The notes under the pieces are model-generated. The model did not search any database. It saw only the letters and a list, made by a program, of their open reading frames with translations, and was not told where the DNA came from. From assembly GCA_014529385.2 (NCBI GenBank), contig CM043943.1:101845855-101909854 (forward strand): a DNA stretch of 64,000 bases, read 5' to 3'. The stretch comes from Adiantum capillus-veneris. Its lineage: Eukaryota > Streptophyta > Polypodiopsida > Polypodiales > Pteridaceae. Position 1 is the first letter of the stretch, and every line of letters begins with the position of its first letter. Below, in pieces: positions 42,399 through 53,429 of this stretch. A program made the position numbers and the translations under genes.

Positions 42399-44460
42399 TG
42401 CACCTATTAGGAGACTACAATTTTGAAGTTAAAAAATTCCACAAGTTTTGCTCTGACATGCCCTATGTCTGAATTGCTAGCAAATGATGTCCGTTTTGGT
42501 TCAAACCAATTTTGGAGCATGCATAGATGCATGAAAACATGTAAAAATCATTCAATCCAAGAAAAAATTGCAAGCAAAGTAAATAATAGTGATTATTTAC
42601 AATAGGGAAATTTTTCCATATTTTTGCACTTTTGACTTCATAGGCTTGAAGAACATGTGATTTAGATACTCCGAGTGAAGTGTGAGCTCATTTGAGTGTA
42701 CATGGTGGAAATGGTGCCACATTTAGCGTGCAGACTATGAAATAGTAGATATGAAGGGGTTTTGGATTTTTGAGATCCAAATGTGATCAAAATTGATTGG
42801 TGGGCTTGTCACATCATGTACTTTGGTCCCATAAGGTCAAAAAAAAAAATTGGGCTCATTCTCGCAAGAATGTAAATAATCACAATTATTAACATTTTTA
42901 TAACGTGAATATTCTTTCTTGCAAATTGATTCTATACATGCTATAGACCCTCTCTGGGATATATGGGATGTTTTGGATCAAAAAATGTGACAAATAACTC
43001 AAAATTTGGATAGAAGAGCTTTTAGTGTGTTTTTTTGACAAAATATGAGAATTACTAGACATTTTGGGCTCATATTTGACATGTGATATGAGATAGATCA
43101 TGTGTACAAGTGATAGGTGAGGCATGATGATGATTTTCAAGTCAATTTTGAAAAAAAGTAAATAATCACTATTATTTACAATAGTTGAATTTTATGCTTG
43201 AAAAGACAATTGTATGACCTACACCTCTTCATCACATCTAAAACGGGTCCGAAAATGAGTTTGGTAAGATTTGGTCATGTCGGAATTACTTTGTGCTCAA
43301 GTGTGAAATCATCAATTTTGGTTACCATTTGGTATGTAGAGATGTTTGGTCACTGTTGAAGACATGGACTTGTTTGCTACATAGTCCTGATGTTGCTCGT
43401 CAAATTTGGGTTCCTTTGGAGTCATTTTGATTCCATATGTCAAAATTGACACTTTGTAGTCTGCGAGATATTTCCTACTATTACAGATAATTCCTTCACT
43501 AGTTTCTTGAAACCGTCTAGGTACATTGTGCATAGACCTTGTTTATAAGTTGTCTGTGGAGTCAAAATTCAATTTTGGCATGTGACAAAAACCTAGATCA
43601 TTTACTTGGGGACCCCCTTGACCCCTGCCAAATGGTCATCTAACAAAATGTAAGTGTTCTACTATCTAGGGACATGCTAAATTTCAAATCTAGTCCAATT
43701 TGGTTGAGTTGACAAGCCGCTATGGTCGTTTTTGTGTTGTAAGAATCTGTACACAACTAGGATTCTAGGGTTTTGTTCGGGACCTAGACCTCCTACCCGA
43801 CTGCATAGAAATGCTCTTTGATGAGTTAAGAACTTACCCCTCATGTCTCGTGTGAAATGGTGCTACAAATGGGTGACTGTGAACTCTGAGAATCGTGCAC
43901 GAAGAGGTAGAGAGCTCTCTTCTCCAAGAGTGACTAGTAAAAATTAGGTGACTTTGGGCTACCTAAGATATCTATACTCCGAGTTCTCAAACGACTTTTC
44001 CTCAGATTCCCCTCATAGTCCTAATAGGCCGTGAAATCTATGTTGGAATCACAAATTTTCTCAATGGGACTCTGTTAACTTATTCTGCAAGAATTTGCAA
44101 ACACAGACCCTCATGGCTTAACTTAGTCCTTTTGCTTTCATTTGATTGTAGAATTTTGTGCCTATCCATCTTGCCCTCCTAATCATTAGCGTATTTTCTT
44201 CATCTGAGGCCATTTGCTATTTATTATTAATTTTTGAAATGATTATTAAAAAAATCAAGAAAAATATAGAATGCACTAAAAAGGAAATTTGAAAGATCAA
44301 TAATAAAACTAATCAAGGAAAAATAATGAAAATAAACAAAAAAGACTAATCTTTAACGTAATATTTGATAGTATATACACTAGTTACACTCATCAGAGAG
44401 ATTTTATCAGTTGAAATTCCCTATTGATGATTTTTTAAGGGAATTAATAGGTAATTTTGC
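42399..44460 (-). mobile_element. Element E 5' untranslated region with its own periodic palindromes
   Basis: About 2 kb upstream of the E start. The architecture parallels element D: palindromes in the first 0.8 kb, then non-coding sequence with a GATTCTAGG...AGGGTTTT motif (about 43760), then AT-rich sequence ending with TATATACAC (about 44375). No coding signal. Sequence identity to D is low, but the order of landmarks is kept. Confidence 0.55.
42579..43179. repeat. Three regularly spaced 22-bp palindromes (element E)
   Basis: 42579-42600, 42872-42893 and 43158-43179, start-to-start 293 and 286 bp. Arms are GTAAATAAT and ATTATTTAC around a four-base centre (AGTG, CACA, CACT); the middle copy has one arm mismatch. 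The sequence has no resemblance to the element D palindromes, but spacing and place upstream of the homologous ORF are the same. Confidence 0.88.
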
Positions 44461-44469
44461 AAAAACCAC

Positions 44470-45940
44470 ATGTTAACATCCAACTTTTTTCTCCCTCTTC
44501 AAACATTGCCCTTAATTAATGAAGTTCGACCCCTCTTAGATGGAGTAATCCGGGATGACTGTGTGCATGGGTTGAACAATCATGTCTATGTATTGGCTCT
44601 ATCATGCTTTGAAGGTCAATGCAATTCAAATCAGTATGCGGTGCAAGAGTTGGGTCTTGAGTAGTAAACTCAAGGGTTTCTGTGGTCGAGGGTTCTTATT
44701 GACGTTTTCTAAATAGCAAATTTTGTAATTTATGTGCTCTTTGTTTGATTGTACCATTTGGATGCTTTGGCACACTAATTTCCTCAACTGTAGGTAACCA
44801 TGATGACGGTTGTTGAGATTTAACTCTCCATTAATATTTTGGTTTCGGTTGATGAGCTGTTGTGGTGGAGTTTTTTGAGATTTAACTTTCCACTGATCAT
44901 CGGCTTTACAGTTTGTGGAGAAGATAAATGCTCCTTTGGTTTTCAAACCCATTTAGTGCTAGTTTCTCTTTTGAAATATGATTTTCTTTGAGTTGTTAGA
45001 TGGGACACATCTTTCAGTATGGTAGAGGATGAGTTTTTGGGAATCCAAATTTGAGACGGATTGTCCTTGATTTGTGCTTTTGGTACCCAAATTTGCCTGA
45101 CTCTGAGTCCTTGCATGTTGCTTGTAGCATTTTTTAGTCTAGAGGCTAATGTAGACTCATTATTCCTTGGTTTCTTTTGTGGGCGGCCTCTTTTCCGTTC
45201 CTCTTTGCTCCATGCAAATGGAACTAAGAGTTGTTCTCCTTTAAGTGATAGCTTGATTTGATTGGTGTCCCAATCTGGTACTGCCTTCTATGTCCATATC
45301 CATGAGATTCCAAGAATCATCGCTTCATCATATGTTCATATAGTATGCATATAAATTGATGATGGCATGAAAATCCATTGACTATCACATTCAAGTTTAC
45401 CACTCCCAATGGGCGGATGTTGGGTTTTTGTTGCATCCTTTGATAGCAGATATTCTCGATGCTAAAGACTGACTTGTAGCTTTCTTGTACGTGGAATAAC
45501 TGACTACATTTCTTCAAACTCAGGTATCTACTAATACATTTGTGCTATGATTGTTCAATTGTATTGTGATGCAAAGGTCAATTCCATCCAACCATTCATC
45601 ATCCGTTCATACTACATCATCTTGTGATTCCCATATAATTCTCTTATATGGGTCCAATGTGCTGATGTGAATAGGTGTTTGTTGATTTTTAAAGTTGATT
45701 TCTCAAAGTTGAGCTTCCTTTTCAGCTTCGTCAACAACCTGATGTTGTTTAATCTTTCTCTACTTGGTTGCATGCATTTCTTATAGCAAACCATTGGTTA
45801 GTGGCAAATGGTACTTCTTTTAGCGGCATCCACTAATCCAGTTAGCCATTGGTTCACCATCTATAGTGGACAATTTAATTTCTCCACTTTAATATACATC
45901 TTCAATGAAAAATGGTCCATTTCCCTTTTTCTTGAACTTG
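44470..45940 (-). pseudogene. Degraded minus-strand Gypsy gag-protease-like remnant
   Basis: Minus-strand translations are protein-like but split: a basic AT-hook-like patch (EERKRGRPQKK, about 45175-45205), and around 45315-45515 a stretch with GVVNLNVIVNGFSCHHQFIC that may be part of a retropepsin. No motif is decisive. It lies between the E leader and the integrase of element F. Confidence 0.3.
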
Positions 45941-45952
45941 GGAATGTGTTGC

Positions 45953-46865
45953 TTAAGGGAATAAACTAAAACTAGATCCCCTTCTTTGAAGATTTTTGTG
46001 ACTAGATGTGAATAAAAAAAAAAGATTTTTCTTCCATTTTTGTACATAGATGTGAGCTACAGCTGTTAGCCTTTGTTCATCAAGATTTTCTAAATATTCA
46101 AGCCTCTTTGACAATTCATGTCTGGTCCACTCGAGATCTTTAGCTACCCTTAATGTTGGCAATAGAAATTCCATCGATAGTATGTTATCAAGACCATAAA
46201 CAAGATCAAAGGGTGTAGTATTTAAAGATGCCTTGAATGAAACTCTGTAAGCCAATAGAGCAACATGTAGATTCATTTCCCATTCAGTCCGTCCTAAACT
46301 AAGCATTTTAGTCAGTACCGAGCTAAGAATTTTATCCATGTGCTGAGCTTGTCCATTTTCTTGTGGATGATATGAAGCGGATTTGTTATGGATGACCATA
46401 AATTCAGAAGATACTCAATTACCTCGTTGAGAAAATGAGTTCCCCTATTGCATACAACTTGTATTGGAAGTCCATATCTTGTGAATACATTTTCATACAA
46501 GAATGCGACTGTGGTTCTAGCATCATTCTTCCTGGTTGCCTTAGCCTCTGCCCGCTTGGTCAAATAGTCCATAGCTACAATGATATATTGAGATTCACTT
46601 CTGTAAGCAAGTAGTTGTATTGGTCTAACAAAATCTATGCCCCATTTTGCAAAATCTCTAAGCCCCATCATTGGTCGTAAAGGCATGCTATCTACCCTTG
46701 TTGGGATTTTTTCTCGTTGCCGTGCATCACATCTTCAAACATATTCTTTGGCATCTACAAAAAGTTTTGGCCACCATATGCATGCCATTAAAATTTCTCT
46801 AGCGGTGGTTTCACTAGAAAAGTGTCCTACATTCTCAAATATCACTTCCTATTACACTAGGATTA
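45953..46865 (-). pseudogene. pol: Element F integrase core
   Basis: Frames 46312-46686 and 45953-46399 on the minus strand, preceded by the end of a zinc module (WWPKLFVDAKEYV...RCDARQ, about 46700-46790). Core: MGLRDFAKWGIDFVRPI, IIVAMDYLTKRAEAKA, YGLPIQVVCNRGTHFLNEVI (the second Asp of the D-D-E triad is Asn here), then NKSASYHPQENGQAQ (the catalytic Glu is kept only as part of ENGQ) and WTRHELSKRLEYLENLDEQR. One frameshift lies near 46350. An Athila-like Gypsy integrase. Confidence 0.85.
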
Positions 46866-47395
46866 ATTGATCAATTGGCTATGTAATAATTAGTAGATGG
46901 AAGGCTATACAAAATAAATCGAGATGGAATATTGATTTTGTGTATTTATCTTGAGAAAAAAACCCATTATATAAATCAAGCACACACTACCATAGTAGGA
47001 CTTCATTTTGTGGAAGACCAAACTATGCAATGGATCTTGAGACTTGGAGTATTTTGGCCACCCACGAGGAGTGATGTTCACTCATTTGTGAAAAATTGTC
47101 TTCAATGCCAAAAACAAACACCCATACCTCATGTGAAATTATTCCAAATCTCACTAATTCCGAAGTGGGGTAACTATATAGGTACTTACTTATCAAGCAT
47201 ATCATTTAAGGAGGATATGACTAAACGCCACGAAAGATCTATTAAAGTTGAAGCAAGAGACTGTGCTCTTATTGGAAACCAATTGTATCGGAGAGAAAAG
47301 GATAAACATTTGCATCTCTGTGCAAATGAAAATGAATATATACCCACTGTAGAACAAGCACATGCTGGATTAGCTGGACTTGAGCTATAGTCATC
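46866..47395 (+). pseudogene. pol: Inverted integrase zinc-module segment of element F
   Basis: A plus-strand frame (46932-47390) within a minus-strand element. It encodes HTTIVGLHFVEDQTMQWILR, GVFWPPTRSDVHSFVKNCLQ, CQKQTPIPHVKLF, then VEARDCALIGNQLYRREKDK and EQAHAGLAG. These are the first zinc-binding module and the start of a second one. The rest of the second module (WWPKLF) lies on the opposite strand at about 46790, and RNase H ends at about 47398 on the minus strand. About 530 bp has therefore flipped in place. Confidence 0.75.
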
Positions 47396-47397
47396 AA

Positions 47398-49121
47398 CAA
47401 AACCATACGGGGTATAAATTCCACAAAGAATAGATATGCATCTGGTAGATCATCATCTACCCCTTTTGGTGGTTCTCCTCAAGTAATCCTTGATAAATGA
47501 TCTGCTCTTTGGTGTGTGGTGTCCTCTTTTACAACTACAGTAAAATCAAATTCCAAAACAATGATGAACCATCTCACTATTTTCCCTATGTTGCATGGTT
47601 TGTTGCTTAAATACAATAAAGCTTGGTGGTTCACAAAGAACACAAATTTGTTGGCTAATAGGTAGATGATTCCTAATCCTTCTCTTTCAGTGTGGTTGTA
47701 TAGTTTCTCTCTACCACATTCAGCTATCTCCTAGCATAGGAAATGGAAAAATCAAATTTGTTGTGGCCTGGTTGAGCTAATATACACCCAATGGAAAATT
47801 TGGAAACACCAACATATATATGGAATATCTTATTCCAATCTAGTGCTTTCAATATTGGGGTTGTTTAATGAGAGCTTGTTTAAGCTTCATGAAGGATTCT
47901 TCACACTCATCATTCCATACAAAGAGTGTAATCTGGCCATACATGGGTTTTGCAATTATAGCATACATATAAATGAATCGTTTATAATATCCACGATGTC
48001 CCATGAAAGCCTGAACCCCTTTGGCTTTTGGTCAGTCTAGGCAATTCAGCAATAACATAAATTTTATCCATATCGATCCCTATGCCATTTTTAGACACTA
48101 TATGTCCAATAATTTTTTCTTGTTTGTCCATAAACGTGCACTTTTTAGGACTTAAGAAAATTCTATAAAGTCTACATTTTTTGAACACCTTTTTGAGATG
48201 TTCAAAATGATCAGCCCGGATCGATGAATGTACACATAAATCATCCATATATACTTTCAAGAAATTTCTAAGATATTATTTGAAGTAATGGCTCATAAAT
48301 ATTTGAAAGGTGAGAAGAGTATTAGTTAGCCCAAGAGGCATAACCCTATAGGCAAAAATATCCCATTCAGTTGCAAAGGCAGTTTTAGGCTGAGCTTTTG
48401 GATCAACCAAAAGTTGATTGTACCCCAAAAATCCATCTAAAAATCTGTAAGCTTCTTTTCTTGCAACTCATTCTAAAACATGATTGATGATTGGAAGAGG
48501 GTAGTTATCTCTAATGGTGGCTGCATTCACTTTGACACATAATCTTAAGTTTCCATTTTTCTTGGGTACCACTACAATTGGAGACACCCAATCTATGCCT
48601 TCAATAATATAAATAAATTTTACTTCCTTAAGCTTGTCTATCTCTTTTTTTATCTTTTTGGCAAATGTTCCATTATAAGTATATGGCCATTGTCTACTTG
48701 GTTTTGCATCATCTCTCATAGGTATGGTATATTGACAAATTTTTGGATGAACACCCTTGAGATATTTATAAGACCAAGGAAAGATATCTTGGTATTCTTT
48801 TAGTAATCTTAGAAAAATCTCTTCTTCTTCTTTAGTCAAGTCATTCGCAATGTAGGCAGGTCTAGGTTCTTCTCCTGGTTTGGCTAGATCTATTTTCTTT
48901 GCATTTTCAGGTCCTTCATATGACTCACCCTGCTTTCTTAGCTCCCTTACAGGTTGTTCCACTATTATATTTTGGTCTTTGAGAGTATATTTCTTGTAAT
49001 TGGATGGAACAATCATTACATATTTACTCTCTTTCTCAGTTGTTTCCATTTCAATAGTATACACCTCCTTTAAAGTTTTCTTCAACTCTTGATATTTTTT
49101 CTTTTGTTCAACCCTTGTCAT
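47398..49121 (-). pseudogene. pol: Element F reverse transcriptase and RNase H
   Basis: Frame 48468-49121 carries ANDLTKEEEEIFLRLLKEYQ, DIFPWSYKYLKGVHP, DWVSPIVVVPKKNGNLRLCV and NAATIRDNYPLPI. Broken frames (48260-47982 and on to 47398) then carry VYMDDLCVHS and HIVSKNGIGIDMDKI. RNase H follows with VWNDECEESFMKLKQALI-type and ADHLSRIT sequence. It is closely similar to 40620-41694, so the two belong to one family. Multiple frameshifts after 48468. Confidence 0.88.
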
Positions 49122-49181
49122 GGGTGATTCATCATCCTAGTGCTTAGGTTTTGTTTGATTTATTTTTTCATTTTCATTGGT

Positions 49182-49372
49182 GTTTTTGATGTTCCTTGCT
49201 TGTTGTTTGAGGGATATATGTCTGTGATTTTGTCTTTGACACAATCAAGTGCATCTACCTGCATAAAAAATTATGCAAGTTTTTGATGTTCCTTGCTTGT
49301 TGTTTGAGGGATATATGTCTGTGATTTTGTCTTTGACACAATCAAGTGTATCTACCTGCATAAAAAATTATG
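49182..49372. repeat. 97-bp tandem duplication in the element F polyprotein linker
   Basis: 49182-49278 and 49279 to about 49372 are nearly identical, each starting GTTTTTGATGTTCC and ending with GCATAAAAAATTATG. The unit is not a multiple of three, so it also disrupts the coding frame between protease and reverse transcriptase. Confidence 0.92.
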
Positions 49373-50352
49373 TTCTTCTAGAAACTGATGGCATAGGTCT
49401 AGATTTCAAGTTTTTTGTTTCTCTTTTCCTGCTATACCATTTCATTCTTCTTGTGTTTTGGTTTGGAAAGTCAAAACAAAATTCCTCTCCTCCTTTTAGG
49501 AGTAGTTGGGCTCTCACATGTTCTTTTTTTGATCCAAAATCATCGGATGTAGATGAATGTTTCTTAAACTCATAAGTAGCATCATAATAGAGGTCTAAAA
49601 AGACTTGTTGAGCTTTCAATAAGTCCTTGGGTTCCTGAAATTCATCTTCAATTTGAAGGGTTGAGATCCTCATTGCAAAATTGAGTAGGCATGGACGTAT
49701 TCACACACACATCCATTGTTGCCAAAATCTGAGTCCATTTCAAGTGGCTCAAACAAATGCTCCAAAAAGGATTCAAATATATATGCTTCATCTGTGCAAT
49801 CCCTTTCTAAGATGCATTCTTCTCATTTTAAACTCCCGTTTCGTGAGGCTCCACATATACAAATAGGTGCGTCTTTGTTTAACTAAGATGGAAGATTTGA
49901 TTCAGTTGAAGAGACTGACTCAAATTCTTGAATGGGTGTTTTCATTACATGAGTCTATAAGTGTGATCTTTCAAATTAACCCTTGTGATTGATCCCACTT
50001 GCTTCAAGTATAGGTAATTGTTTCCCCAATCTTGAATGAGTTGTACTTGATGCATGAATGGACTTCCCAAGATGATATCATAATTAAGTTTCTTTCCATA
50101 GTCCACTATCGCAAAAGTATGTTGATAATCAATCACACAAGAAATAACTATCACTTTTTCAATCAGTCCTAGGGTTTTTTTTATATGTCCATCCGCCAAT
50201 TGTAATTTCATTCGAGTTTGTCTAATGACTAGTTTTTCCCATGATTCCCGTATTGCTTTTGTGGCTATGGCTATGCCTGCCTCACTGTCCAGTATTGCCA
50301 TGGTTTCTACATCATTATATCTCCCCGGAAGGGTTGTGTTTCTCAAAGACAT
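49368..50352 (-). pseudogene. pol: Element F protease and linker
   Basis: Frame 49945-50352: MSLRNTTLPGRYNDVETMAI, then LDSEAGIAIATKAI, where the retropepsin D-S-G-A has become D-S-E-A; then DYGKKLNYDIILGSPFMHQV, the second protease half. The linker continues in 49368-49673. The element's gag is absent; plus-strand element G begins at about 50343, overlapping the first codons. Confidence 0.75.
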
Positions 50353-52180
50353 TCACTGTGCTCATTGATGCAAGTGGACAAGCAATTGGTGGCGTTCTGT
50401 CTCAAGAAGGAAAACCAGTAGCTTATGAGTCTCGTAAGTTACGTATACACAAGTTAAATTATCGTACACATGACTTGGAATTATTGGCCATTGTGAATGC
50501 TCTTAAAGTATCGCGACATTATCTTCTTGGAAGGAGATTTGAACTACATACCGACCATAAAAGCCTAAAGTGGATCTACACCCAACCTGACCTTAATATG
50601 CGGCAATCAAGATGGATGGAGTTGTTATGCGAATATAATTTTGGAATTGAATATAAGCTTGGGAAAGGAAATCTTGTGGCTGATGCTTTGAGCAGGAAGA
50701 GTACTATAGAGACTTTCACAACCTCTACTACTTCTTTAATTGACCTTATTTGAGAAGGTATGACTAATGACCCGTATTACTTAAGAATTGAGTACGTCTT
50801 GATGAAATTAAATAATCGCACAAAGAAGTAAGAAAGGCAAATCAAAGGCTTTTACATTGAAGGTCATGACCTTTACTTCGATAATCATCTTTGTGCTCCA
50901 AATCAAGGTGGAATCAAACTTCAGATCTTACAAGAAGCTCATGATATACCTATAGCAGGACATCCAAGATACATTAAGACTTACTATATTGTAAGAAAGA
51001 GTTTCTTTTGGCCAACACTAGAGTGTGATGTGTTGAGCTATGTTACAAGATGTTTAACATGCTAGCGTATTAAAGCTGAACGAAAATCGATACCCCGATA
51101 AGCTTCAACCTATTGATTCTCCACAAATGAAATGGGAATGCATATCCATAGATTTCATTACCACACTTCCTACATCTCGGGGATATGATATTTTTGTTCT
51201 TGTTGACATGCTTACAAAAATGACCCATTTATTTCTAGTCAAGAAAACATTTACGGCTAAGGAGATAGCTCAGGTCTTTATGAAAGGTGTCTTCATGTAT
51301 CATGGTTTACCTCAAAAAAAAATGTTTTATCATGATGCGAAGTTCACCTCAAATTTTTGGAAAGCCTTATTCTCAGCTACAAGAACCCATTTAGCCTTTA
51401 GTATTGCTTATCATCCTCAAACTGATGGGAAAATATAAAGGACAAATCAAATCATTGAAGACATGTTGATAGCTTATTATATGCATGAGAAGAGTAAATG
51501 AACTCGATATTTGTATGATTGATTTTGCATACAATTCATCATTCCAACGCTCAATTGGAATGTCTCCTTTTCAAACTTTGTATGGACAAGAGTGTCTTAC
51601 TCCACTCAAATGGACAGACCATCTCATACGAGTTCAATCATCCAAAGAAATGTTGGATGAAATGCAACAATAAACCGATCTTATACGACAAGATATTTAG
51701 ACTGCTAAAGATAGACAGAAGAGTTATGCTGATCCAGAATGATCTACTAGACTTTTTGAAGAGGGAGATATGGTATTTTTTAGAGTGAAACCCAAACGTA
51801 GTTCTTTATCAATGGGTAAGTGGAAGAAGCTAAGTGCTAGATATTGTGGACCTTTTGTAATCACATAGCGGATTAATGATCAACCTTAAAGACTCTTGTT
51901 ACCGTCACACATAAAGGTACATGATGTTTTTCATGTCAGCTTACTCAAGACGTATGCACTTGGTCCACAACATATTCTTGATGATTCTCTATTATCTACA
52001 TTTATTGATGGAACTTTTGAAGTATATCCCGAAGTAATACTTCAGAGCAAAACCAAGCCTCTACGTAATCGAACCATTATTGAACACCTTGTTAAATGAT
52101 CAACGTATCCTTAGGAAGATGCCACTTGGGAACATGATGATGTAATGAGACAAAATTATCCAGATTTCATGTCGAGGTGA
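50343..52180 (+). pseudogene. pol: Element G: chromovirus RNase H, integrase and C-terminal domain
   Basis: The 5' end is truncated. RNase H (50343-50753) is intact: TVLIDASGQAIGGVLSQEGK, LELLAIVNALKVSRHYLLG, HTDHKSLKWIYTQ, KLGKGNLVADALSRK. Next come an H2C2 zinc module (about 50930-51065) and the integrase core (51127-51438: ISIDFITTLPTSRGYDIFVL, FTSNFWKALFSA, YHPQTDGKI), followed by broken frames (51485-51788). The C-terminal part (51896-52150: VHDVFHVSLLKTYALGP, EVILQSKTKPLRNRTIIEHL, EDATWEHDDVM) is the chromodomain-like tail that marks chromoviruses. Stops and frameshifts occur throughout except in RNase H. Confidence 0.9.
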
Positions 52181-52199
52181 GGACACCTCGAATTTTTCA

Positions 52200-52212
52200 A
52201 GTGTGGGAGGAT
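52200..52212 (+). other. Polypurine tract of element G
   Basis: AAGTGTGGGAGGA directly before TGTAAGATCCCC, a typical tract-LTR junction of plant chromoviruses. Confidence 0.85.
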
Positions 52213-53366
52213 GTAAGATCCCCAATTTTTGGGTCTCTTCAAAAACTAAGAAAAATAGCTTTCAATATTATTTTGCCAAATTTTGACTTAAGATGCTTGA
52301 TTGGCAGTATTGGAATGTTCTAAAGTAAAAAGCAAGGTCGTTTCCATGTTCCAGTAGGTTAGACGGAAGTTTGGTTCATGTTTTGAAAAATCCACTATTT
52401 TTAGTTTTCTCATGCATTTTTGCAAAAACCAAGGTCAAATCCTTAATCTACATGTTCCGATGAAGCTATGGTTCAATTTTGTAAAAATCTTCTTTTTGAG
52501 TGCTTTTCACACTATTTATAGCTTTTCACAAATTTTAGTGCTTTTTACTGAAAAGCGAGTCCGCTTTCTTATTCTAGTGGATGAGAGGAACTCCTGATTC
52601 AATTTTAGAAATTTTTTCTTTTTATGCTATTTTTAGCTTTTCGTGCTTTTCGGCATTTTTGAAAAGCAATGTGCTTTTTATGATGACCTAAACATAAAAG
52701 GATTAATTTTAGTTTCCGTCGGATTTAAAAATGATCACCTGGAGCAAAAACGGGAATAGAGGGGATTTTTACGTAAAACATATATTTTTAAAGCGGTACC
52801 GTAAATATACCTGGGCAGTACGAGAAGGTCATAATTATGTCGGGATATTGAGGTGTGACATAGTCTAGCTACGGTTTCCATGAGTTGGCCATATGCTTAC
52901 TGTAGAATTTGAATGGTAAGTGGGGGATTTTACCACCAACAGCTGTGCCATGTTTTTAGAAAAGACTCGAGTCTTTTCCCAAAAGCAGGAGGCTATTCCA
53001 CGAAAAAAATTAGCGCTATCTGTAGCTTGGGCATCACTCTTAGTAGCTGCAGAACCTATAAATTAACATAGAGTGTTTAGTTTTCAGTGCCATCTGTCGT
53101 GCCTACTATCGCAAGGCTATATGTATCTATTACATGGAGTGGTGCAAGCTCTTCATTACCATCTTCATAAGTTATTCTCTCTCTCTCTCTCAGGATACTC
53201 TCTCTCTAGTTGCTTATTATATTCTCTCTCGTTTCACGGTATACGTGCTCTCTGAAAGCTTTTGTGGTAGATACCAAAACGTAGCTCTCATCACCCCTCT
53301 CTTGCGGCAAAGCAAGAAGCCTTAATCGATTCTAAAGAATGATAAGAATCTCTAAACTTCATAGCC

Positions 53367-53429
<63 letters not shown>

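Noticed and set aside
38453..43179. Regularly spaced palindromes as a CRISPR array
   Set aside because: Plant nuclear context, 24-bp palindromes with spacers of about 260 bp that resemble each other, and no cas genes. The array belongs to LTR-element leaders.
45166..45210. AT-hook motif (KRGRPQKK) as a functional DNA-binding domain
   Set aside because: Lies in a heavily broken frame with no neighbouring domain to support a real protein.
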